Shown one piece after another: positions 10,579 to 24,480 of a stretch of DNA of 64,000 bases. The DNA is from Schizonepeta tenuifolia (Eukaryota; Streptophyta; Magnoliopsida; Lamiales; Lamiaceae), in NCBI GenBank assembly GCA_029490685.1, contig CM055956.1:34927522-34991521 (forward strand), in the 5' to 3' direction. A program made the translations under genes and the position numbers. Within the stretch, counting starts at the first letter, position 1; each line of letters begins with the position of its first letter. The notes under the pieces are model-generated. The model did no database searches. It had not been told where the DNA came from and saw only the letters and a list, made by a program, of their open reading frames with translations.

Positions 10579-11078
10579 NNNNNNNNNNNNNNNNNNNNNN
10601 NNNNNNNNNNNNNNNNNNNNNNNNNNNNNNNNNNNNNNNNNNNNNNNNNNNNNNNNNNNNNNNNNNNNNNNNNNNNNNNNNNNNNNNNNNNNNNNNNNNN
10701 NNNNNNNNNNNNNNNNNNNNNNNNNNNNNNNNNNNNNNNNNNNNNNNNNNNNNNNNNNNNNNNNNNNNNNNNNNNNNNNNNNNNNNNNNNNNNNNNNNNN
10801 NNNNNNNNNNNNNNNNNNNNNNNNNNNNNNNNNNNNNNNNNNNNNNNNNNNNNNNNNNNNNNNNNNNNNNNNNNNNNNNNNNNNNNNNNNNNNNNNNNNN
10901 NNNNNNNNNNNNNNNNNNNNNNNNNNNNNNNNNNNNNNNNNNNNNNNNNNNNNNNNNNNNNNNNNNNNNNNNNNNNNNNNNNNNNNNNNNNNNNNNNNNN
11001 NNNNNNNNNNNNNNNNNNNNNNNNNNNNNNNNNNNNNNNNNNNNNNNNNNNNNNNNNNNNNNNNNNNNNNNNNNNNNN
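10579..11078. other. Assembly gap, exactly 500 N
   Basis: Five hundred consecutive N suggest a placeholder of arbitrary size. The left edge stops inside subunit B of the unit starting at 10065. The right edge resumes inside M2, about 64 bp after a landmark that would lie near 11015. Keeping phase with a single missing piece needs about 236 bp, or that plus a whole number of units. The families on the two sides differ. Confidence 0.98.
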
Positions 11079-14000
11079 CCAAAATAGTCACTTTTCGCTT
11101 GTTTTGGACTCTCACGAAGTTCTCGTAAAGCAAATTAATAGGAAAAGTGGATTTCGAATTTTTGGGGGATTGCCCTTGGAATAAGGTTTCCAACGCCGCT
11201 TGAATCGTCCAAATCGGACAAATAGCCTAGAAGATATGGCAAAAATAGTGGAACTGCGCAAAACGGGACCCGACGCAAAAAACTATTTTGGCCATAACTT
11301 CTTCATTTCTCGCCCGATTCGGTCGATCTTTATGTCGATGGAATCCTTATCTAAATGCCCAAGGCCCCGCATGATTAGAATTCCTATGCATCGTGCTGAA
11401 CAAAGAGCTCCAATTTTTGGGCCGGGCCTAGAGGTACCCCTAGGGGCCCGGGCTAAAAACTATTTTGGCCATAACTTATTCGTTACTCGCCCGATTCGGC
11501 CGATCTTTAGGTCCACAGAATCCTTATCTAAAGGCCTAAGACCCCTAATAATCAAAATTCCTATCCATCATGCCGAGCAAAGAGTTTTAATTTTCGGGCC
11601 GGGCCCTTGGGTTACCACTAGGGGTTCGGGGGGCTGAAAAATAATCTGAAACAAAATGTTGATTTTTCGCACATTAGCACATTCATATGTACTGGTGGCA
11701 TTTTAAGGTGAGCTTGCGTAATTTGAAGGCCTAGATCGCGGTTAAATCTGCCGAATACGCACCAAAATAGTCACTTTTTCGCTTGTTTTGGACTCTCACG
11801 AAGTTCTCATAAAGCAAATTAATAGGAAAAGTGGATTTCGACTTTTTTGGGGATAGCCCTTGGAATAAGGTTTCCAACGCCGCTTGAATCGGCCAAATCA
11901 GATAAATAGCCTAGAAGATATGTGAAAAATAGTGGAATTGCGCAAAACGGGACCCGACGCAAAATCTATTTTGGCCATAACTTCTTCGTTTCTCGCCAGA
12001 TTCGGTCGATCTTTATGTCGACGGAATCCTTATCTAAATGCCCAAGACCCCGCATGATTGGAATTTCTATCCATCGAGCTGAACAAAGAGCTCCAATTTT
12101 GGGCCGGGCCCTAGTAGTACCCCCTAAGGGCCTGGCCTAAAAAACTATTTTGGTCATAACTTCTTCGTTACTCGCCCGATTCGGTCGATCTTTATGTCCA
12201 CAGAATCCTTATCTAAAGGCCTAAGACCCCTAATGATCGGAATTCCTATCCATCGTGCCGAACAAAGAGTTTCAATTTTCGGGCCGGGCGCTAAAGATTC
12301 GGGGGCTGAAAAATCATCCGAAACGAAATGTTGATTTTTTCTCACATTAGCACATTCACATGTACTTATGGCATTTTAAAGTGAGCTTGCATTATTTGAA
12401 GGCCCAGATTAAGGATAAATCGGCCGAGTACGCCCTAAAATAGTCAATTTTTCGCTTGTTTTGGACTCACGAAGTTTTCGTAAAGAAAAATAATAGGAAA
12501 AGTGGATTTTTACCTTTTGGGGGATAGCCCTTGGAATAAAGTTTCCAACGCCGCTTGAATCGGCCAAATCGGACAAATAGCCTAGAAGATATGGCAAAAA
12601 TAGTGGAATTGCGCAAAACGGGACCCGACGCAAAATCTATTTTGGCCATAACTTCTTCGTTTCTCGCCAGATTCGGTCGATCTTTATGTCGATGGAATCC
12701 TTATCTAAATGCACAAGACACCGCATGATTGGAATTTCTATCCATCGTGCTGAACAAAGAGCTCCAATTTTTGGGCCGGGCCCCAGGAGTACCCCCTAGG
12801 GGCCCGGGCTAAAAACTATTTTGGCCATAACTTATTCGTAACTCGCTAGATTCGGTCAATCTTTATGTCCACAGAATCCTTATCTAAAGGCCTAAGACCC
12901 CTAATGATCGGAATTCCTATCCATCGTGCCGAACAAAGAGTTTCAATTTTCGGGTCGGGCTCTAGGGTTACCACTAGGGGTTCGGGGGCTGAAAAATCAT
13001 CCGAAACGAAATGTTGATTTTTTGCAAATTAGAACATTCATATGTACTGGTGGCATTTTAAAGTGAGCTTGCGTAATTTGAAGGCCCAGATCGCGGGTAA
13101 ATCGGCTGAATACGCCCCAAAATAGTCACTTTTTCGCTTGTTTTGGACTCTCACGAAGTTCTCGTAAAGCAAATTAATAGGAAAAGTGGATTTCGAATTT
13201 TTGGGGGATTGCCCTTGGAATAAGGTTTCCAATGCCGCTTGAATCGTCCAAATCAGACAAATAGTCTAGAAGATATGGCAAAAATAGTGGAACTGCGCAA
13301 AACGGGACCCGACGCAAAAACTATTTTGGCCATAACTTCTTCGTTTCTCGCCCGATTCGGTCGATCTTTATGTCGATGGAATCCTTATCTAAATGCCCAA
13401 GGCCCCGCATGATTAGAATTCCTATGCATCGTGCTGAACAAAGAGCTCCAATTTTTGGGCCGGGCCCTAGAGGTACCCCCTAGGGGCCCGGGCTAAAAAC
13501 TATTTTGGCCATAACTTATTCGTTACTCGCCCGATTCGGTCGATCTTTAGGTCCACAGAATCCTTATCTAAAGGCCTAAGACCCCTAATAATCAAAATTC
13601 CTATCCATCATGCCGAGCAAAGAGTTTTAATTTTCGGGCCGGGCCCTAGGGTTACCTCTAGGGGTTCGGGGGCTGAAAAATAATCCGAAACAAAATGTTG
13701 ATTTTTTCGCACATTAGCACATTCATATGTACTGGTGGCATTTTAAGGTGAGCTTGCGTAATTTGAAGGCCTAGATCGCGGTTAAATCTGCCGAATACGC
13801 ACCAAAATAGTCACTTTTTCGCTTGTTTTGGACTCTCACGAAGTTCTCATAAAGCAAATTAATAGGAAAAGTGGATTTCGACTTTTTTGGGGATAGCCCT
13901 TGGAATAAGGTTTCCAACGCCGCTTGAATCGGCCAAATCAGATAAATAGCCTAGAAGATATGGCAAAAATAGTGGAATTGCGCAAAACGGGACCCGACGC

Positions 14001-17000
14001 AAAATCTATTTTGGCCATAACTTCTTCGTTTCTCGCCAGATTCGGTCGATCTTTATGTCGACGGAATCCTTATCTAAATGCCCAAGACCCCGCATGATTG
14101 GAATTTCTATCCATCGAGCTGAACATAGAGCTCCAATTTTTGGGCCGGGCCCTAGTAGTACCCCCTAGGGGCCTGGCCTAAAAACTATTTTGGCCATAAC
14201 TTCTTCGTTACTCGCCCGATTCGGTCGATCTTTATGTCCACAGAATCCTTATCTAAAGGCCTAAGACCCCTAATGATCGGAATTCCTATCCATCGTGCCG
14301 AACAAAGAGTGTCAATTTTCGGGCCCGGGCGCTAAAGGTCGGGGGGCTGAAAAATCATCCGAAACGAAATGTGATTTTTTCTCACATTAGCACATTCACA
14401 TGTACCTTATGGCATTTTAAAGTGAGCTTGCATTATTTGAAGGCCCAGATTAAGGGTAAATCGGCCGAGTACGCCCTAAAATAGTCAATTTTTCGCTTGT
14501 TTTGGACTCACGAAGTTTTCGTAAAAGAAAAAATAATAGGAAAAGTGGATTTTACTTTTTGGGGGATAGCCCTTGGAATAAAGTTTCCAACGCCGCTTGA
14601 ATCGGCCAAATCGGGCAAATAGCCTAGAAGATATGGCAAAAATAGTGGAATTGCGCAAAACGGGACCCGACGCAAAATCTATTTTTGCCATAACTTCTTC
14701 GTTTCTCGCAGATTCGGTCGATCTTTATGTCGATGGAATCCTTATCTAAATGCACAAGACACCGCATGATTGGAATTTCTATCCATCGTGCTGAACAAAG
14801 AGCTCCAATTTTTGGGCCGGGCCCCAGGAGTACCCCCTAGGGGCCCGGGCTAAAAACTATTTTGGCCATAACTTATTCGTAACTCGCCCGATTCGGTCAA
14901 TCTTTATGTCCACAGAATCCTTATCTAAAGGACTAAGACCCCTAATGATCGGAATCCTATCCATCGGTGCCGAACAAAGAGTTTCAATTTTCGGGTCGGG
15001 CCCTAGGGTTACCACTAGGGGTTCGGGGGCTGAAAAATCATCCGAAACGAAATGTTGATTTTTTTGCAAATTAGAACATTCATATGTACTGGTGGCATTT
15101 TAAAGTGAGCTTGCGTAATTTGAAGGCCCAGATCGCGGGTAATATCGGCTGAATACGCCCCAAAATAGTCACTTTTTCGCTTGTTTGGACTCTCACGAAG
15201 TTCTCGTAAAGCAAATTAATAGGAAAAGTGGATTTCGAATTTTTGGGGGATTGCCCTTGGAATAAGGTTTCCAACGCCGCTTGAATCGTCCAAATCGGAC
15301 AAATAGCCAAGAAGATATGGCAAAAATAGTGGAACTGTGCAAACGGGACCCGACGCAAAAACTATTTTGGCCATACTTCTTCGTTTCTCGCCCGATTCGG
15401 TCGATCTTTATGTCGATGGAATCCTTATCTAAATGCCCAAGGCCCCGCATGATTAGAATTCCTATGCATCGTGATGAACAAAGAGCTCCAATTTTTGGGC
15501 CGGGCCCTAGAGGTACCCCCTAGGGGCCCGGGCTAAAAACTATTTTGGCCATAACTTATTCGTTACTCGCCCGATTCGGTCGATCTTTAGGTCCACAGAA
15601 TCCTTATCTAAAGGCCTAAGACCCCTAATAATCAAAATTCCTATCCATCATGCCGAGCAAAGAGTTTTAATTTTCGGGTCGGGGCCTAGGGTTACCACTA
15701 GGGGTTCGGGGGGCTGAAAAATAATCCGAAACAAAATGTTGATTTTTTCGCACATTCATATGTACTGGTGGCATTTTAAGGTGAGCTTGCGTAATTTGAA
15801 GGCCTAGATCGCGGTTAAATCTGCCGAATACGCACCAAAATAGTCACTTTTTCGCTTGTTTTGGACTCTCACGAAGTTCTCATAAAGCAAATTAATAGGA
15901 AAAGTGGATTTCGACTTTTTTGGGGATAGCCCTTGGAATAAGGTTTCCAACGCCGCTTGAATCGGCCAAATCAGATAAATAGCCTAGAAGATATGGCAAA
16001 AATAGTGGAATTGCGCAAAACGGGACCCGACGCAAAATCTATTTTGGCCATAACTTCTTCGTTTCTCGCCAGATTCGGTCGATCTTTATGTCGACGGAAT
16101 CCTTATCTAAATGCCCAAGACCCCGCATGATTGGAATTTCTATCCATCGAGCTGAACATAGAGCTCCAATTTTTGGGCCGGGCCTAGTAGTACCCCCTAG
16201 GGGCCTGGCCTAAAAACTATTTTGGCCATAACTTCTTCGTTACTCGCCCGAATTCGGTCGATCTTTATGTCCACAGAATCCTTATCTAAAGGCCTAAGAC
16301 CCCTAATGATCGGAATTCCCTATCCATCGTGCAGAACAAAGAGTTTCAATTTCGGGCCGGGCGCTAAAGGTTCGGGGGCTGAAAAATCATCCGAAACGAA
16401 ATGTTGATTTTTTCTCACATTAGCACATTCACATGTACTTATGGCATTTTAAAGTGAGCTTGCATTATTTGAAGGCCCAGATTAAGGGTAAATCGGCCGA
16501 GTACGCCCTAAATAGTCAATTTTTCGCTTGTTTTGGACTCACGAAGTTTTCGTAAAGAAAAATAATAGGAAAAGTGGATTTTTACTTTTTGGGGGATAGC
16601 CCTTGGAATAAAGTTTCCAACGCCGCTTGAATCGGCCAAATCGGGCAAATAGCCTAGAAGATATGGCAAAAATAGTGGAATTTGCGCAAAACGGGACCCG
16701 ACGCAAAATCTATTTTGCCATAACTTCTTCGTTTTCTCGCCAGATTCGGTCGATCTTTATGTCGATGGAATCCTTATCTAAATGCACAAGACACCGCATG
16801 ATTGGAATTTCTATCCATCGTGCTGAACAAAGAGCTCCAATTTTTGGGCCGGGCCCCAGGAGTACCCCCTAGGGGCCCGGGCTAAAAACTATTTTGGCCA
16901 TAACTTATTCGTAACTCGCCCGATTCGGTCAATCTTTTATGTCCACAGAATCCTTATCTAAAGGACTAAGACCCCTAATGATCGGAATTCCTATCCATCG

Positions 17001-19132
17001 TGCGAACAAAGAGTTTCAATTTCGGGTCGGGCCCTAGGGTTACCACTAGGGGTTCGGGGGCTGAAAAATCATCCGAAACGAAAATGTTGATTTTTTTGCA
17101 AATTAGAACATTCATATGTACTGGTGGCATTTTAAAGTGAGCTTGCGTAATTTGAAGGCCCAGATCGCGGGTAAATCGGCCTGAATACGCCCCAAAATAG
17201 TCACTTTTTCGCTTGTTTTGGACTCTCACGAAGTTCTCGTAAAGCAAATTAATAGGAAAAGTGGATTTCGAATTTTTGGGGGATTGCCCTTGGAATAAGG
17301 TTTCCAACGCCGCTTGAATCGTCCAAATCGGACAAATAGCCTAGAAGATATGGCAAAAATAGTGGAACTGTGCAAAACGGGACCCGACGCAAAAACTATT
17401 TGGCCATAACTTCTTCGTTTCTCGCCGATTCGGTCGATCTTTATGTCGATGGAATCCTTATCTAAATGCCAAGGCCCCGCATGATTAGAATTCCTATGCA
17501 TCGTGATGAACAAAGAGCTCCAATTTTTGGGCCGGGCCCTAGAGGTACCCCCTAGGGGCCCGGGCTAAAAACTATTTTGGCCATAACTTATTCGTTACTC
17601 GCCCGATTCGGTCGATCTTTAGGTCCACAGAATCCTTATCTAAAGGCTAAGACCCCTAATAATCAAAATTCCTATCCATCATGCCGAGCAAAGAGTTTTA
17701 ATTTTCGGGTCGGGCCCTAGGGTTACCACTAGGGGTTCGGGGGCTGAAAAATAATCCGAAACAAAATGTTGATTTTTCGCACATTAGCACATTCATATGT
17801 ACTGGTGGCATTTTAAGGTGAGCTTGCGTAATTTGAAGGCCTAGATCGCGGCTAAATCTGCCGAATACGCACCAAAATAGTCACTTTTTCGCTTGTTTTG
17901 GACTCTCACGAAGTTCTCATAAAGCAAATTAATAGGAAAAGTGGATTTCGACTTTTTTGGGGATAGCCCTTGGAATAAGGTTTCCAACGCCGCTTGAATC
18001 GGCCAAATCAGATAAATAGCCTAGAAGATATGGCAAAAATATTGGAATTGCGCAAAACGGGACCCGACGCAAAATCAATTTTGGCCATAACTTCTTCGTT
18101 TCTCGCCCGATTCGGTCAATCTTTATGTCGACGGAATCCTTTAAATGCCCAAGACACCGCATGATTGGAATTTCTATCCATCGTGCTGAACAAAGAGCTC
18201 CAATTTTTGGGCCGGGCCCCAGGAGTACCCCGTAGGGGCCCGGGCTAAAAACTATTTTGGCCATAACTTATTCGTTACTCGCCCGATTCGGTCGATCTTT
18301 ATGTCCATAGAATCCTTATCTAAAGGCCTAAGACCTTTTATAATCGGAAATCCTATCCATCGTGCCGAACAAAGAGTTTCAATTTTCGGGCCGGGCCCTA
18401 GGGTTACCACTAGGGGTTCGGGGGCTGAAAAATAATCCGAAACGAAAATGTTGATTTTTTCGCACATTAGCACATTCATATGTACTGGTGGCATTTTAAA
18501 GTGAGCTTGAGTAATTTGAAGGCCTAGATCGCGGTTAAATCTGCCGAATACGCACCAAAATAGTCACTTTTTCGCTTGTTTTGGACTCTCACGAAGTTCT
18601 CATAAAGCAAATTAATATGAAAAGTGGATTTCGACTTTTTTGGGGATAGCCCTTGGAATAAGGTTTCCAACGCCGCTTGAATAGGCCAAATCGGACAAAT
18701 AGCCTAGAAGATATGGCAAAAATACTAGAATTGCGCAAAAACGGGACCCGACGCAAAATCTATTTTGGCCATAACTTCTTCGTTTCTCGCCAGATTAGGT
18801 CGATCTTTATGTCGACGGAATCCTTATCTAAATGCCAAGACCCGCATGATTGGAATTTCTATCCATCGTGCTGAACAAAGAGCTCCAATTTTTGGGCCGG
18901 GCTCTAGTAGTACCCCCTAGGGGCCTGGCCTAAAAACTATTTTGGCCATAACTTCTTCATTACTCGCCCGATTCGTTCGATCTTTATGTCCACAGAATCC
19001 TTATCTAAAGGCCTAAGACCCCTAATGATCGGAATTCCTATCCATCGTGCCGAACAAAGAGTTTCAATTTCGGGCCGGGCCCTAAAGGTTCGGGGGCTGA
19101 AAAATCATCCGAAACGAAATGTTGATTTTTTC
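11079..19132 (+). repeat. Trimer higher-order repeat, ~2.04 kb, about four copies
   Basis: First units of each copy fall near 11015 (hidden), 13054, 15096 and 17128. The others start at 11699, 12372, 13739, 14413, 15772, 16445, 17809 and 18492. Copies share private variants: GGATTTCGAATTTTTGGGGG, GAATCGTCCAAATC, TTTAGGTCCACAG and GCACAAGACACCGCATG. The fourth copy is rearranged: the unit at 17809 starts like the second unit of the trimer and acquires the A-subunit end of the third near 18138-18250. Single-base indels are frequent from about 14300 to 18900. Confidence 0.85.
15748..15760 (+). repeat. 10 bp slippage deletion between CACATT repeats
   Basis: Other units read CGCACATTAGCACATTCATA; here the two CACATT copies have collapsed to CGCACATTCATA. 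This accounts for the 676 bp length of the unit starting at 15096. Confidence 0.75.
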
Positions 19133-21894
19133 TCACATTAGCACATTCACATGTACTTATGGCATTTTAAAGTGAGCTTGCATTATTTGAAGGCCCAGAT
19201 TGCGGGTAAATCGGCCAAGTACGCCCTAAAGTAGTCAGTTTTTCGCTTGTTTGGACTCTCACAAAGTTTTTCATAAAGAAAAATAATAGGAAAATTGGAT
19301 TTTTACTTTTTGGGTGATAGCCCTTGGAATAAGGTTTCCAACCCCGCTTGAATCGGCCAAATCGGACAAATAGCCTAGAAGTTATGGCAAAAATAGTGGA
19401 ACTGCGCAAAACGGGACCCGACGCAAAAAACTATTTTGGCCATAACTTCTTCGTTTCTCGCACGATTCGGTCGATTTTTATGTAGACGGAATCCTTATCT
19501 CAAGGCCCAAGGCCCCGCATGATTGGAATTCCTATGCATCGTGCTGAACAAAAGAGCTCCAATTTTTGGGCCGGACCCTAGGAGTACCCCGTAGGGGCCC
19601 GGGCTAAAAACTATTTTGGCCATAACTTATTCGTTACTCGCCCGATTCGTTCGATCCTTATGTCCACAGAATCCTTATCTAAAGGCCTAAGACCCCTAAT
19701 GATCGGAATTCCTATCCATCGTGCCGAACACAGAGTTTCAATTTTCGGGCCGAGCCCTAGGGTTACCACTAGGGGTTCGGGGGCTGAAAAAATAATCCGA
19801 AACGAAATGTTGATTTTTTCGCACATTACCACATTCATATGTACTGGTGGCATTTTAAAGTGAGCTTGCGTAATTTGAAGGCCCAGATCGCGGGTAAATC
19901 GGTCGAATACGCCCCAAAATATTCACTTTTTCGCTTGTTTTGGACTCTCACGAAGTTTTCGTAAAGCAAAATAATAGGAAAAGTGGATTTTTACTTTTTG
20001 GGGGATAGCCCTTGGAATAAGGTTTCCAACGCCGCTTGAATCGGCCAAATCGGACAAATAGCCTAGAAGATATGGCAAAAATAGTGGAACTGCGCAAAAC
20101 GGGACCCGACGCAAAAACTATTTTGGCAATAACTTCTTCGTTTCTCGCCCCATTCGGTCGATCTTTATGTCGACGGAATCCTTATCTAAAGGCTCAAGGC
20201 CCCATATGATTGGAATTCCTATGTATCGTGCTGAACAAAGAGCTCCAATTTTTGGGCCGGGCCCTAGGAGTACCCCCTAGGGGCCCATGCTAAAAACTAT
20301 TTTGGCCATAACTTATTCGTTACTCGCCCGATTCGGTCGATCTTTATGTCCACAGAATCCTTATCTAAAGGCCTAAGACCCCTAATGATCGGAATTCCAA
20401 TCCATCATGCCGAACAAAGAGTTTCAATTTTCGGGCCGGGCCCTAGGATTACCACTAGGGGTTCGGGGGCTGAAAAATAATCCGAAACGAAATGATGATT
20501 TTTTCGCACATTAGCACATTCATATGTACTGGTGGCATTTTAAAGTGAGCTTGCGTAATTTGAAGGCCTAGATCGCGGGTAAATCTGCCGAATACGCACC
20601 AAAATAGTCACTTTTTCGCTTGTTTTGGACTCTCACGAAGTTCTCCTAAAGCAAATTAATAGGAAAAGTGGATTTCGACTTTTTGGGGGATAGCCCTTGG
20701 AATAAGGTTTCCAACGCCGCTTGAATCAGCCAAATCGGACAAATAGCCTAAAAGATATGACAAAAATAGTGGAATTGTGCAAAACGGGACCCGACGCAAA
20801 ATTTATTTAGTCCATAACTTCTTCGTTTCTCGCCAGATTCGGTCGATCTTTATGTCGACGGAATCCTTATCTAAATGCCCAAAACACCGCATGATTGGAA
20901 TTTTTATCCATCGTGCTGAACAAAGAGCTCCAATTTTTGGGCCGGGCCCTAGTAGTACCCCCTAGGGGCCTGGGCTAACAACTATTTTGGCCATAACTTA
21001 TTCGTTACTCGCCCGATTCGGTCGATCTTTATGTCCACAGAATCCTTATCTAAAGGCCTAAGACCCCTAATGATCGGAATTCCTATTTATCGTGCCGAAC
21101 AAAGAGTTTCAATTTTCGGGCCGGGCCCTAGGGGTTCGTGGGCTGAAAAATCATACGAAACGAAATGTTGATTTTTTCTCACATTAGCACATTCACATGT
21201 ACTTATGGCATTTTAAAGTGAGCTTGCATTATTTGAAGGCCCAGATTGCGGGTAAATCGGCCGAGTACTTCCTAAAATAGTCAGTTTTTTCGCTTGTTTT
21301 TGACTCTCACGAAGTTTTCGTAAAGCAAAATAATAGGAATTGTGGATTTTTACTTTTTGAGGGATAGCCCTTGGTATAAGGTTTCCAACCCCGCTTGAAT
21401 CGGTCAAATAGGACAAATAGCCTAGAAGTTATGGCAAAAATAGTGGAACTGCGCAAAACGGGACCCGACGCAAAAACTATTTTGGCCATAACTTCTTCGT
21501 TTCTCGCCCGATTCGGTTGATCTTTATGTCGACGGAATCCTTATCTAAAGGCCCAAGGCCCCGCATGATTGGAATTCCTATGCAAAATGCTGAACAAAGA
21601 GCTCCAATTTTTGGGCCGGGCCCTAGGAGTACCCCCTAGGGGCCCGGGCTAAAAACTATTTTGGACATAACTTATTCGTTACTCGCCCAATTCGGTCGAT
21701 CTTTATGTCCACACAATCCTTATCTAAAGGCCTAAGACCCCTAATAAACGGAATTCCTATCCATTGTGCCAAACAAAGAGTTTCAATTTTCGGGCCGGGC
21801 CCTAGGGTTTCCACTAGGGGTTCGGGGGCTGAAAAATCATTCGAAACGAAATGTTTATTTTTTCGCACATTACCACATTCATATGTACTGGTGG

Positions 21895-22401
21895 CATTTT
21901 AAAGTGAGCTTGCGTAATTTGAAGGCCCAGATCGCGGGTAAATCGATCGAATACGCCCCAAAATAGTCACTTTTTTCGCTTGTTTTGGACTCTCATGAAG
22001 TTCTCGTAAAGCAAATTAATAGGAAAAGTGGATTTCGACTTTTTGGGGGATAGCCCTTGGAATAAGGTTTCCAACGCCACTTGAATCGGCCAAATCGGAC
22101 AAATAGCCTAGAAGATATGGCAAAAATAGTGGAACTGCGCAAAATGGGACCCGACGCAAAAACTATTTTGGCCATAACTTCTTCGTTTCTCGCCCGATTC
22201 GGTCGAACTTTAAGGACACAGAATCCTTATCTAAAGGCCCAAGACCCCTAATGATCGGAATTCCTATCCATCGTGCCAAACAAAGAGTTTCAATTTTCGG
22301 GCCGGGCCCTAGGGTTACCACTAGGGGTTCGGGGGCTGAAAAATAATCCGAAACGAAATGTTGATTTTTTCGCACAATAGTACATTCATATGTACTGGTG
22401 G
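21895..22401 (+). repeat. 507 bp unit: A/B fusion 2
   Basis: A-type CTTCGTTTCTCGCCCG is followed after GGTCGAACTTTAAGGACACAG by B-type sequence. The switch is near 22190-22215, earlier in the subunit than in fusion 1, so it is an independent event. Confidence 0.87.
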
Positions 22402-24459
22402 CATTTTAAAGTGAGCTTGCGTAATTTGAAGGCCTAGATCGAGGGTAAATCTGCCGAATACGCACCAAAATAGTCACTTTTTTGCTTGTTTTGGACTCTC
22501 ACGAAGTTCTCATAAAGCAAATTAATAGGAAAAGTGGATTTCGACTTTTTGGGGGATTGCCCTTGGAATAAGGTTTCCAACGCCGCTTGAATCGGCCAAA
22601 TTGGACAAATAGCCTAGAAGATATGGCAAAAATAGTGGAATTGCGCAAAACGGGACCCGACACAAAATCTATTTAGGCCATAACTTCTTCGTTTCTCGCC
22701 AGATTCGGTCGATCTTTATGTCGACGGAATCCTTAACTAAATGCCCAAGACCCCGCATGATTGGAATTTCTATCCATCGTGCTGAACAAAGAGCTCCAAT
22801 TTTTGGGCCGGGACCTAGTAGTACCCCCTAGGGGCCTGGGCTAAAAACTATTTTGGCCATAACTTCTTCGTTACTTGCCCGATTCGGTCGATCTTTATGT
22901 CCACAGAATCCTTATCTAAAGGCCTAAGACCCCTAATGATCGGAATTCCTATCCATCGTGCCAAACAAAGAGTTTCAATTTTCGGGCCAGGCCCTAGGGG
23001 TTCGGGGGCTGAAAAATCATCCGAAACGAAACGTTGATTTTTTCTCACATTAGCACATTCACATGTACTTATGGTATTTTAAAGTGAGCTTGCATTATTT
23101 GAAGGCCCAGATTGCGGGTAAATCGGCCGAGTACGCCCTAAAATAGTCAATTTTTCGCTTGTTTTGGACTCTCACGAAGTTTTCGAAAAGTAAAATAATA
23201 GGAATAGTGGATTTTTACTTTTTGGGGATAGCCCTTGTAATAAGGTTTCCAACCTCGCTTGAATCGGCCAAATCGGACAAATAGCCTAGAAGTTATGGCA
23301 AAAATAGTGGAACTGCGCAAAACGGGACCCGACGCAAAAAACTATTTTGGCCATAACTTCTTCGTTTCTCGCCCGATTCGGTCGATCTTTAAGTCGACGG
23401 AATCCTTATCTAAAGGCCTAAGGCCCCGTATGATTGGAATTCCTATGCATCATGCTGAACAAAGAGCTCCAATTTTTGGGCCGGGCCCTAGGAGTACCCC
23501 CTAGGGGCCCGGGCTAAAAACTATTTTTGTCATAACTTATTCGTTACTCGCCCGATTCGGTCGATCTTTATGTCCACAGAATCCTTATCTAAAGGCCTAA
23601 GACCCCTAATAATCGGAATTCCTATCCGTTGTGCCAAATAAAGAGTTTCAATTTTCGGGCCGGGCCCTAGGGTTACCACTAGGGGTTCGGGGGCTGAAAA
23701 ATCATCCGAAACGAAATGTTTATTTTTCGCACATTACCACATTCATATGTACTGGTGGCATTTTAAAGTGAGCTTGCGTAATTTGAAGGCCCAGATCGCG
23801 GGTAAATCGGTCGAATACGCCCAAAAATAGTCACTTTTTCGCTTGTTTCGGACTCTCTCGAAGTTCTCGTAAAGCAAATTAATAGGAAAAGTGGATTTCG
23901 ACTTTTTGGGCGATAGCCCTTGGAATAAGGTTTCCGACGCCGCTTGTATCAGCAAAAACGGACAAATAGCCTAGAAGATATGGCAAAAATAGTGGAACTG
24001 CGCAAAATGGGACCCGACGCAAAAACTATTTTGGCCATAACTTCTTCGTTTCTCGCCCGATTCGGTCGATCTTTATGTCGATGGAATCCTTATCTAAATG
24101 CCCAAGGCCCCGCATGATTGGAATTCCTATGCATCGTGCTGAACAAAGAGCTCCAATTTTTGGGCCGGGCCCTAGGAGTACCCCTAGGGGCCTGGGCTAA
24201 AAACTATTTTGGCCATAACTTATTCGTTACTCGCCCGATTCGGTCGATCTTTATGTCCACAGAATCCTTATCTAAAGGCCTAATACCCCTAATGATCGGA
24301 ATTCCTATCCATCGTACCGAACAAAGAGTTTCAATTTTCGGGCCGGGCCCTAGGATTACCACTAGGGGTTCGGGGGCTGAAAAATAATCCAAAACGAAAT
24401 GATGATTTTTTCGCACATTAGCACATTCATATGTACTGGTGGCATTTTAAAGTGAGCTT

Positions 24460-24480
24460 GCGTAGCCTAGATCGCGGGTA
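24460..24480 (+). repeat. 8 bp deletion in M2 of the unit at 24443
   Basis: GCGTAATTTGAAGGCCTAG of related units is shortened to GCGTAGCCTAG. Together with the S-type B end this gives the 665 bp length. Confidence 0.75.

Noticed and set aside
10510..11193. Open frames of about 190-227 codons across the gap
   Set aside because: Most of each is translated N; they are artefacts of the 500 N run.
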